The notes under the pieces are model-generated. The model had not been told where the DNA came from, searched no databases, and was given only the letters and a program-made list of their open reading frames with translations. 64,000 nucleotides of DNA from Osedax frankpressi (Eukaryota; Annelida; Polychaeta; Sabellida; Siboglinidae), in the NCBI GenBank assembly GCA_964035775.1, contig OZ038316.1, positions 20,312,836-20,376,835 on the forward strand. Reading direction: 5' to 3'. A program made the translations under genes and the position numbers. Of the stretch, positions 54,001 to 64,000 are shown in pieces; the stretch's first letter is position 1; the number at the start of each line of letters is the position of its first letter.

Positions 54001-55096
54001 GATGGTAAAAAAATTGTTTAGCCAACATCTCTAGAGTATCATAATCCGATGTAAATAAACCCACAGGTAATATTTTCATACTCATTTACACAATGGCTTT
54101 GTATAGGTATGTTTTAATTTATGTCTACTTTAATCTACGGGATCACTCGCGTACTTTCCTACTTCGAGGGAGATATTAGTAACGCCCCATATGTTGACAT
54201 ATTCTCTCTGTTAAATGTAATGATTTACTGTTTTAATTTTATTTACTGTTTAATCGTTATCTTGTTATTTATAAATAACAAGATAACAATTAAACAGTAA
54301 ATAAAACAAGTATTTACTTGTCAATTTCATAAATTCTAAATTTCCTTTATAAACCATTTCTCTTATATGCTAGAACATTCTTATTGTGAAATGAATGCCG
54401 AGTTAACTGTAATCTATATTTAGATTTCATTATTTTCTATTTTGAAAACTTTACGACGACTCTTATTTTGAAATTACGCCATTGTCTGTTTCACAGCTGC
54501 ATACACGAATATCTACATAGGTTTGTACAATAAATACATATCAGTATAAATAATATCTACATAGTATATGCTATATATATATGCTTATATTTCATGCTAT
54601 ATATATGCTTATATTGCATGCTATATATATGCTTATATTGCATGCTCATGCATGTATTATACATACCTATATTATATTATGTTATAGTATATATTCTATA
54701 GTATATTTACTATTATAATATAAAATTAAATATTTTATATATAGAAGTAATCTAGATTATAGCTATAAATATAAGTATAGCTATGACTATAATATGGCAA
54801 TCTATATTTATTATAAATTGGTATATATATATTCTTTAATGCATGGGAAATATAAGATATCTCCACAGCATACTTTTATTTATTTACCAGATGATGTAAT
54901 TAGTGTATCATTTATATAATATATGTTACATATTCAATATGTACGTTGAATATTTACTCATGAAAGCCAAAGGTTTATGTAGCACCCTAAGAATCCATTA
55001 TACCTATATTTTTATTAATGAGTCCTTCATTGACAGACCAAAGCTATTCGTGTGGACGGTGCTTCCGATAGAAAATAAGGCCAGACAATCCGTAGG
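54001..55096. other. intergenic region between tolloid B and the YWTD gene
   Basis: Contains a 70-bp palindrome (54237-54306), a 26-bp repeat with GCTATATATATGCTTATAT (54560-54645) and AT-rich DNA. A possible small non-coding or leader exon follows the acceptor TCTGTTTCACAG near 54499 and ends before GTTTGT; this is only suggestive. The YWTD gene promoter should lie here. Confidence 0.4.
54237..54306. repeat. 70-bp near-perfect loopless palindrome
   Basis: Two 35-bp arms meet at 54271/54272 (centre CTTGTTATTTATAAATAACA) with a single mismatch. It could form a cruciform or be the remains of two transposon ends. Confidence 0.92.
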
Positions 55097-56919
55097 ATGG
55101 TGTTTCTGTTTCTATCCGTGTTCCTTATAGGTTATGCTCGGTATCCGGTATTGCGGAACGTAGTTCAGTGGCACTAGATTTGTTTATGTTGGGGTGCATC
55201 AACGGGGGCAAAGTTAAATTGTTTTGATTCGCAGGCGACGTGTGATTCCTTCGTTTTTATCGTGGCCGGAATTATAGACGCGTTTGATTGACAGGTGTCA
55301 ACGTATTAGCAGACAACGACTACATACTCCTCTCCGATGACCACTTTCACCGAAGATCACTGTTACCACCTTACTTAGTGAAGGATCTGCAAACCTCAGT
55401 CTCCAACGCCAGAATTGTTTACTTCGATTGCGATACTGAATCTCAGAAGATATTCTACATTGAAACGAGAGAGGTGAGTAAAGCGAAAGAGTTAAATCGA
55501 TAATATACTGTATCTCATTAAGATAATAAATAATTAATTATCATAATTATTATATTAATAAATTAATATTATGGTATCGTGGTACATTTCGTTTTTAGGT
55601 ATTTAATTAGGATTGATCTCGATTACGCAAACTTCAATGTGTGGCAACAAAATAAATCTCTCGGAAATATAGTATCAGCCACTAATAGTATTACCACTCA
55701 CACCGGGTATAATAGTAATATTGTTCTAACAATATTCTCTTACATATTCTCAAAGTCAAATTCGTTTATATTCATTTCTACACGTTACTGTTGAATATAC
55801 CCTATGCTACAACTGTTCATTTTACTCCACATAACAGAATACTAATTTTATTGCTTTTAAATTAAGCATATTTGATAGTGGATTTTGTTGGCAATGCATG
55901 TATATATATATATTTTTTATTATTAGGCTAACTAAAATAATATTATATACTAGACATAGGTAGACATACCTACCTCTATGTACTAGACATGTACTAGACA
56001 TGTACCTACCACTAGTTACTGGATTTAGGTGCATACCTCTACGTACTAGACATAGGTACCTACTTATATATACTAGATATATGTATTTACTACTAGGTAC
56101 AATACATAGGTACCTGCCTCTGTGTACTAGACGTAGGTCCCTACCTCTATGTACTAGATATAAGTGCCTACCTTTATGTACAAGACATAGGTACCTACCT
56201 CTATGTACTAGACATAGGTACTTACCTCTATGTACTAGACATAGTTAGTAACTATTAGTTGCCTACCTCTATTTTCTATACGTAGGTACCTACTACTAGG
56301 TACTATATATAGATACCTACCCCTATATACTAGATATAGGTACCTACCTCTATATACTAGACATATGTACTTACCTCTATATACTAGATATAGGTACCTA
56401 CCTCTATGTACTAGACATAGGTATCTACCTCTATGTAGTAATTCTAACTGCATGAAACTTTATAGTTTGATTCCATTTCATTTCCAATTTAATAACCGCT
56501 TCCGTAACCGTTTTCATGATTCCATTTCACAATCCATAGTCATTCTCCAATTTCAGCATGCAGACCAAGAACCTAACTACATCAAGAGCTACTCTATTGC
56601 AACTCAGTCCGTAGAAATAATACGGAAGTTCCAGGCAGGTGTGTACCTACAGCAAATGATTAATACTTTCTAGCGATGCGCCGAAAGTAATAACTTCGTC
56701 TTAAAATATGAATTCTTTAAGAAATAATGTTATAAATATTTATTTATCTACTATACCTGACTATCTACTATATTATAGTATTAACTCTATAGTTTAATTA
56801 CTGGCAGTGACTATATATATATATAATATAATATATTCAAATTATACTTTATAATTATATATTATAATATCAGTGATATAGTCTATCTGCCAACTATTTT
56901 GCTAAGAATTCAATTGTAT

Positions 56920-56981
<62 letters not shown>

Positions 56982-59452
56982 ATATAAATTAAGCTATTAA
57001 ATATGCAAAGTTGATATTTTCTAAAATATTTATTTGTATAGCAAATGCAAATAGTTTTTTAGGCAAATAATTTATAGGAACTCTGGAAAATGTTATCAAA
57101 AATAAGTATGCATACATTGATTTTAAGTAACGAATGCATTATATTGTGAGCTAAATTTAAAAATAGTATAACATTTATATAACCAATTATAATGACAATT
57201 ATAACTGATAAAGAATCACTATTGGCAACCCCGATATGAGTAATGTCGTAATTTGGCCAGGTCACGTGATACATTGCCTGGGCCTGGACACCCGACTAGC
57301 ACTGGTTTTCTACGTCCTCGACCACGACATTCGGGTCTCTGGATATGATGGTTCCGCGGATAGACTAGTCTTAGCTAGTATCTCTATAAGAAAAGCATTC
57401 GGTGTGTACGCTTTACAGAAGTTAGTATCTAGATTTAACTTCAGGGGGCAGTTATTATCTAGATTTAACTTCAGGGGGCAGTTAGTATATGGATTTAACT
57501 TCAGGGGGCAGTTATTATCTAGATTTAACTTCAGGGGGCAATTAGTATCTAGATTTAACTTCAGGGGGCAGTTATTATCTAGATTTAACTTCAGGGGGCA
57601 GTTAGTATCTGGATTTAACTTCAGGGGGCAGTTATTATATGGATTTAACTTCAGGGGGCAGTTAGTATCTGGATTTAACTTCAGGGGGCAGTTAGTATAT
57701 GGATTTAACTTCAGGGGGCAGTTATTATCTAGATTTAACTTCAGGGGGCAGTTAGTATCTGGATTTAACTTCAGGGGGCAGTTATTATCTAGATTTTACT
57801 TCAGGGGGCAGTTAGTATATGGATTTAACTTCAGGGGGCAGTTATTATCTAGATTTAACTTCAGGGGGCAGTTAGTATCTGGATTTAACTTCAGGGGGCA
57901 GTTAGTATATGGATTTAACTTCAGGGGGCAGTTATTATCTAGATTTAACTTCAGGGGGCAGTTAGTATCTGGATTTAACTTCAGGGGGCAGTTAGTATAT
58001 GAATTTAACTTCAGGGGGCAGTTATTATCTAGATTTAACTTCAGGGGGCAGTTAGTATCTGGATTTAACTTCAGGGGGCAGTTATTATATGGATTTAACT
58101 TCAGGGGGCAGTTAGTATCTGGATTTAACTACAGGGGGAAGTTAGTATATGGATTTAACTACAAGAGATAGTTAGTATCTAGATTTAACTTCAGAGGGAA
58201 GTTATCTAGATTTAATGCTCAATGTACCGACGGGGAATATGATGTAACGGTCATAACTAATATAGTAGATATAAGATAATATACTGTATACAGTGTATAG
58301 TATACAATCTGCATATTCTATGCTAGGAGTTGAACTGAATATTACAATCTGCACGATGATTAACGAATAGCATATCTGTAGTTTTGTAACGATTCACATA
58401 AGTACTCTAGCCAATGTAATATAATAATGTAATATAATAAATAACGGATATGATTGAATGCCATTTGAAGGCCAATTACAATCTGAATAAATCATATTAT
58501 CTAAATTGTTTTTATTCGTTGAATCTAAATCTAGGACAATCATAAAATATAGGTAATTAATTTGAAATTTCCATTGTTAGTTATATTAATGGTGTCTTAT
58601 ATCACCAATGCTTATTAGTATTCATTAATTATCTAATATAGTACTTATATTATACAATGAGAAGTGAATATCGGTATATAGTATTATACTACAACTAATT
58701 TTTACCGCATGAAACGAGATTTTGAATATATATTTTAATTTCCGTTAAATAATTATAATTATTTTATAACATTTTAAAAGACAATTACTATATAGTTTTA
58801 GGAGTATACACAGTATATAGTCAAAATATAGTTTGTATAAACCATATATTTATACCTATGGTATAAAATAATAACACATAGAAAGCTGGCAATTCCATTA
58901 CTTTACCATATTATTAATTACTTTAAAACACTTTAATGCCATACTTATATTTGAAACCTTATTTTAAAACTCTTGTTATACTAACTAATCTACCTAACTA
59001 ATTATAACTCTTTTACAAACTATAACGCTATTTGACTTTTTAAATAAGATATGAATAGCCTACATATGTCCGTTATAATCCACTTTAACACTACATACTT
59101 TCTATAATTCCTTATTGGCTATTCAACCAACCTTACCCGATTCCCTAAACACCGTTACAGGAAGTTGATATTCGGAAACTACGAGAACGGTGAGTTAGAG
59201 ACTTGCGATTACATAGGAAACCATCGGAGACTCATCTTCAAACTCGACCTGATATCTAATGGAATGCATCTCGCCACTAAACTTCTAGTTGTCAAGCAGA
59301 ATAGTTCGTTTTAATTCTATAAAACTCAATAATATTACGATTCTCAGAAATGTACACTAAATATATTACTGTAGGTTATAACATTTATATAATTGTGATT
59401 TGTAATATGTAATTATATTTATAATGGAAAAATAAATACTTATTAATATTGA

Positions 59453-59522
<70 letters not shown>

Positions 59523-62177
59523 AATTTTAATATTAACATGTATTTATTTTTACACTTACGCATATAGGTTTAACCGTTTGTTATTAAATCACATTATTTC
59601 ATTAATAAATGCAATATAATGCTAATATTAATATAATCCTCGCCAAAAAGTTTACATTTGATTTGTTGATTCTAAATTATATTATTATTGCGAATTCTCC
59701 TAAACACATCTCGGTCATGTGTATTATTGAATATATCAACATATAATGAATTGTTATGATACATAGTTATAACACACGTTATGTAACCTTATTACCAGCT
59801 GGGATAGTATATGGAAGCAACGGAAAACGTGTTTTCTCAATGAATATCGATGGTAGCGGATTCAAGGTTTTCAGCGAAACCAATACTTTACCGATAAGCT
59901 TATTCACCGAGACAACTTCTTTGTTATCCTTTTATCCATTCACAATAGCGATTGTTCACTATATGATATGTCTTTCATGTCTAATATAAGCTATCATTTG
60001 GATGGCTAACCATACCAGTCGTCCTAATGATCTAACTGAATACGAGCCCAAATGATTCTTAACCGTAATCTATTTTTTGTACCATAACACGTCTAGTGGA
60101 AGTCCTACGTTAACATAATCTGTAGATTATGTAATCCGAATCTACATATTAATATTAAGGTATATTGATATTTCTATCTTCCTACTCTTTAACGCTACTC
60201 TCACAAATTGCCTGTCCCACACCACCAGTATATATTCGACAACGGTAATACCTCAGAATATCGTAAGCAGAACAAAACTACACAATACATCTCGATAGAT
60301 GTCATCAGTGTTTCTGACAGCAATCTTTATCTACTGTCTAAAATTTCCTTGAATGATAGGTAAACATCAGATTTTTAATATTTATCCTGTTTTTTTCAGT
60401 TTACTTGATATATTATTCCAATTATTAGTTTCCTTTATATTCGTCTTCGTAATATATATGATATATATTCTCATTTATATTCTACATATTTTCTTCTTCT
60501 TATCAAATATTACCTCCACTTTACATTTCTTACTCATTTCATCCTCATTATTATTATGCTAATCCTTTGTATTCATCCTCTATTTTACATTCATCAAATA
60601 ATCCACATAACTAACCTAACCTCCTCCTCCTCCTCCTCCTATTCTTCCTCCTCCTCCTCCTCCTCCTCCTCCTCCTCCTCCTCCTCCTCCTCCTCCTCCT
60701 CCTCCTCCTCCTCCTCCTCCTCCTCCTCCTCCTCCTCCTCCTCCTCCTCCTCCTCCTCCTCCTCCTCCTCCTCCTCCTCCTCCTCCTCCTCCTCCTCCTC
60801 CTCCTCCTCCTCCTCCTCCTCCTCCTCCTCCTCCTCCTCCTCCTCCTCCTCCTCCTCCTCCTCCTCCTCCTCCTCCTCCTCCTCCTCCTCCTCCTCATCC
60901 TCCTCCTCCTCCTCCTCCTCCTAATCATCCTCCTCCTCCTCCTCATCCTCATCCTCCTCCTCCTCCTCCTCCTCCTCCTCCTCCTCCTCCTCCTCCTCCT
61001 CCTCCTCCTCCTCCTCCTCCTCCTCCTCCTCCTCCTCCTCCTCCTCCTCCTCCTCCTCCTCCTCCTCCTCCTCCTCCTCCTCCTCCTCCTCCTCCTCCTC
61101 CTCCTCCTCCTCCTCCTCCTCCTCCTCCTCCTCCTCCTCCTCCTCCTCCTCCTCCTCCTCCTCCTCCTCCTCCTCCTCCTCCTCCTCCTCCTCCTCCTCC
61201 TCCTCCTCCTCCTCCTCCTCCTCCTCCTCCTCCTCCTCCTCCTCCTACTCCTTAGTATTATAATCATTACCTCCAAACCCATATTATTATAATTTTATTA
61301 ATTGCCAATTTCTAATTGTCACGATTTCTAAATAGTTTTCTAACCAAAGTAAATCTGAACAATGTTAAAGAAATATTGCCATTCAAGGTTTTTCATCGCC
61401 GTTTTTATTGGATGGCATTTTATGATATACATTCTATAAAAGGAAGTTAGTAGTAAAATAAATCATTTATATGTTGATATTGTTATGGATTAATTAATAT
61501 ATAAATAATTGTTTAAATGTAATATCAACACATATCAGTATAGAAACAAACGTGCTTTCTCACTTACACAAATTAATTTTGACATATTTCACCATAGGAA
61601 ATGTTAAACATAATAGTAAAGACATCAGATTAGCAATCGCCATATATATAGCCTGTTCATTAATCTTCGTCATCATGTTCGCTTCTGCATCTGCTTTTAT
61701 CATATACAGGTAGGTTTAAATAAATTGTTAATAACCATTATAATATAACAGCAAACCCCCATATATTCTTAAAAGTTAAATATGTTATTGACATGTATTT
61801 CCTATATTGGTTAATGTACGTAACATACGCATTGAAATACATAGACTTGAATCGTTTTTTTACACAACGAATTTATTTTTGAGACCATATTGTAATCTGC
61901 CATACGCTGACGCAGGAGCGATTTCCCGAAGCCCAAGTTTCGCTGGTCGAGCTTCGGCGTTGCATTGTCCAACACGAGAGACAAACTGCGCCGCAGTGTG
62001 GGTTTTGGTGGTATACGACCGACAGCCCAAGTTTCCTGGAGCAACATACGTCGACAACAACGCGTGGCGGGCGACGAAACTCGCCAATCCTACGATCAAC
62101 CAATTCAAATCGTCCAACCAGCAAACGAGTTCAAGTTACCACCCACCTCAACAGAGCATCGATCAGAAAAAAGATAA
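55097..62177 (+). CDS. YWTD beta-propeller single-pass membrane protein
   Basis: Probable cell-surface protein with LDL-receptor class B (YWTD) blades. Exons: 55097-55130 (signal peptide MVFLFLSVFLIG), 55295-55490, 55599-55671, 56557-56638, 57261-57420, 59161-59303, 59799-about 59953, 60229-60359, 61598-61709 and 61916-62177. Blade-like blocks are FDCDTESQKIFYIETRE, LVFYVLDHDIRVSGYDGS, KLIFGNYENGELETCDY and GIVYGSNGKRVFSMNIDGS. Exon nine has the membrane helix (LAIAIYIACSLIFVIMFASA). The last exon is a basic tail of about 87 residues without NPxY. Phases agree except between exons eight (ends phase 2) and nine (starts phase 1); a 17-nt exon at 61371-61387 would fix this but is a guess. No EGF or LDL-A module is visible. 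Cueball-like proteins are the nearest known type. AATAAA at 62212. Confidence 0.75.
55950..56436. repeat. 27-bp tandem array in an intron of the YWTD gene
   Basis: About 18 imperfect copies of GTACTAGACATAGGTACCTA plus CCTCTAT. Because 27 is a multiple of three and the unit lacks stops in some frames, both strands show artificial ORFs. The unit contains a small inverted repeat (CTATGT...ACATAG). Confidence 0.9.
56926..56985. repeat. (TA)n microsatellite
   Basis: About 30 TA units in the intron before the fifth exon of the YWTD gene. Confidence 0.9.
57421..58216 (+). repeat. 30-bp tandem array abutting an exon end
   Basis: Twenty-six units of GTTAGTATCTAGATTTAACT plus TCAGGGGGCA start at the very first base of the intron after exon 57261-57420. 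The unit start, GTTAGT or GTTATT, is donor-like in 15 of 26 copies; each unit also has TTTAACTTCAG, which looks like an acceptor. The exon's reading frame runs on through 25 units as a repeated LVSRFNFRGQ-type decapeptide to a stop at 58169-58171. The downstream exon at 59161 matches the phase of a splice at the first unit, so I treat the array as intron. Confidence 0.95.
59457..59522. repeat. (TA)n microsatellite
   Basis: TA run with one TGTG interruption in an intron of the YWTD gene. Confidence 0.9.
60619..61252. repeat. 630-bp (CCT)n polypyrimidine tract
   Basis: Almost pure CCT for more than 600 bp with a few ATC interruptions near 60895-60955. It gives false poly-Ser and poly-Arg frames. 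It lies in the intron before the transmembrane exon of the YWTD gene. Confidence 0.97.
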
Positions 62178-62822
62178 ATAGGAATTTAATTATTGTTTTA
62201 AAATCTGTTTTAATAAAATATTAAAGCATAATTTTAGCATAATTTTAGCATAATTTATATTATGTGCGTCTAGTATGATTATAAGAAGTTGAATAGCATT
62301 TTCCTATATATGTAAAATGTATAGTTTTAATAGTGATTATAATATCTGATAATATATATATATATATATATGTGCTATATGTGTATCATATCGATACACA
62401 TAATTATAATTTATATTCTAGGGGTAACATACAAAGACATTTATTGTTATGATTATAAACATATATGATATTCTGTACATATGAAAAATACATAATGAAA
62501 AATTAACCGATATTTGAATATAAATTTATATCGCCTCTCAATACCGACATGCAGATTATATTGAGTATTTGATATTACAAACTGTTGCATATATTATATC
62601 TTACTTCTATTTTTATTTAATACATTTTAATTGTCATTCAATAAACTAAAATATATTCACATATTCAATCTCCAATTATTATATAAATATATCAAATATG
62701 GTCATTTATAAATTAGGATATTCTAATCTCTAGAACTAAAATGAATGTTAATATATCGTAAAGATGCATTAAATGCAATACTACATACTATACTTTTTTT
62801 TTTACCTAATTGATGCTTTCAG
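62178..62822. other. 3' region of the YWTD gene and spacer
   Basis: AT-rich DNA with the polyadenylation signal AATAAA at 62212 and a TAGCATAATTT repeat near 62230. No further gene is seen. Confidence 0.6.
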
Positions 62823-62953
62823 CTCCAGAAAATATTACATCGTTCAATAAGTAACTTAATGTATACGGTATTCTGATTCGTTAGTATTTATCCACTATAT
62901 TAACCTAACATACCACACACTCTAACAATATAATGATATATCAAAAGTTTATG

Positions 62954-62985
<32 letters not shown>

Positions 62986-63069
62986 ATGTGTGTATGTGTG
63001 TATATGTGTATGTGTATGTGTATGTGTGTGTGTATGTGTGTGTGTGTGTATGTGTGTGTGTGTGTAGGT

Positions 63070-63109
<40 letters not shown>

Positions 63110-63138
63110 GTGGTGTGGTGTGGTGTGGTGCGGTGCGG

Positions 63139-63186
<48 letters not shown>

Positions 63187-64000
63187 TGTGTGTGTGTGTG
63201 TATCATATATGTGAAGATATCTCATTATGTATCAATGATTCATAACGGGTTTCAGAAATGATGAGATCATGACTCCATAACATTATTTACAGCAGTTGTA
63301 TCAATATTAAGGCGGTCGTCATTTTCTTTATAACTATTTCAATGTCTCTATTCATTCTATTAGAATTCTGGTCCTTATGGAGTGTTAGTTATCTCAGCAA
63401 ACATTTGATTTACGTGTTTTATAAAATAATATTATGAATAGGTCAATCTAATCCAATATTATATATCAAATATCGTATACGAATACATTCTATATTATAT
63501 TATATCAAGTTATGAACACTACGCATAATAATATATTCTTGTGATATAATATATTTGGCAAGTAATTAATAAATCTAAGTATTTGTGATATAATATATTT
63601 GGCAAGTAATTAATAAATCTAAGTATTGTAAATTCTCCGGATTTATTTTCTATAGTATACACAATATTATATACATATGCATTTATAAATATATTATTAT
63701 TTTTCACTTGAATTGATATATCTCATTAACCTATCAATATAATTATAATGAAGATATTGCATGCACGTGACTTATATACATATATATTCAACAGTATTTG
63801 TAAAGGGTCATTTACACTTACACGATTTTATGGTGAAATTTAAGATACCTCCGATTTTATATTATAAATCTGAGATAAGTCTAATTTTTGTTTTAACCTA
63901 AATAAATATGTAAAACTTGTGTTCACACATATAGGATTTCGAACGTACGAATTTGTATTCTCAATTCAAATTTGTAGTTTACCTATTTGACCCTACACTT
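62823..64000 (+). CDS. partial unknown gene with a membrane helix at the right edge
   Basis: Three candidate exons join in phase. 62823-62850 follows a strong acceptor (T-rich, GATGCTTTCAG) and encodes PENITSFN with possible N-glycosylation sites. 63293-63383 encodes SCINIKAVVIFFITISMSLF then ILLEFWSLWS, a clear transmembrane segment, ending at GTTAGT. 63935-64000 follows ATATAG and encodes DFERTNLYSQFKFVVYLFDP, open to the window end. The first exon is not found. I do not recognise the family; a type II membrane enzyme or a multi-pass protein would both fit. Confidence 0.4.
62955..63202. repeat. TA/TG/TGCG compound microsatellite
   Basis: TA, then TGTATG, TGTGTG, GTGGT and finally GTGCGTGC units. 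The alternating GTGCGTGC part could adopt Z-DNA. All frames over it are artefacts. Confidence 0.95.
63539..63628. repeat. 45-bp tandem duplication
   Basis: TTGTGATATAATATATTTGG with its following bases (ending AATCTAAGTATT) is present twice in succession, within the proposed last visible intron. Confidence 0.92.

Noticed and set aside
56000-56453. Frames of CTRHRYLPL or VHRGRYLYL type
   Set aside because: Translations of the 27-bp array on both strands; real exons of the YWTD gene flank it.
60556-61282. Poly-Ser and poly-Arg frames
   Set aside because: Produced by the CCT repeat on each strand.
61811-62124. Several overlapping minus frames and a second plus frame
   Set aside because: Less AT-rich tail exon of the YWTD gene leaves other frames open; the phase-2 frame that joins the membrane exon is the supported one.
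62941-63261. Thr-His and Cys-Val-rich frames on both strands
   Set aside because: Microsatellite translation only.

Overview
The window is nuclear DNA from an animal, most likely a protostome invertebrate. It is very AT-rich, its genes are split into many small exons with GT-AG introns, and it is full of microsatellites and decayed LINEs. The gene families are animal ones: a glucose-6-phosphate transporter (SLC37A4 type), a troponin C, two tolloid/BMP-1 proteases and a transmembrane YWTD beta-propeller protein. I cannot name the species. Most exons are too short for simple ORF searches. I found them by translating between splice sites and checking that intron phases agree.

Layout: 1-4693 (+) holds the 3' end of an SLC37A4-like gene. 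The sequence upstream of its first visible exon contains a 19-bp satellite and an R2-clade LINE fragment sitting in a TATC microsatellite. 5461-12924 (-) is a troponin C gene with candidate first exons and promoter near 12.9-13.1 kb and a 13-bp satellite in an intron. 14520-32238 (+) is tolloid A: signal peptide, propeptide, astacin protease, CUB1, CUB2, EGF1, CUB3, EGF2, CUB5. CUB4 is missing, and its place holds a reversed fragment resembling a sodium/proton exchanger plus a LINE remnant. 32239-37301 is intergenic. 37302-53800 (+) is tolloid B, a tandem paralogue with CUB4 present, whose last codons fall in an assembly gap. 55097-62177 (+) is a single-pass membrane protein with a YWTD propeller; its introns carry 27-bp, 30-bp and CCT tandem arrays. 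62823-64000 (+) appears to hold the first exons of another membrane protein that runs off the window.

The two tolloids are a recent tandem duplication (period about 23 kb) with patchy similarity. Some intron and exon blocks are nearly identical while CUB1 has diverged, which suggests gene conversion. Tolloids are secreted proteases that process procollagens and BMP antagonists in other animals; troponin C is the calcium sensor of muscle. These neighbours show no obvious functional link.

The most unusual points are the lost CUB4 and a lost CUB5 cysteine in tolloid A, an array of 30-bp repeats whose 15 GTTAGT sites would all keep the reading frame if used as donors, and a strong preference for T at intron position +3 in every gene here.
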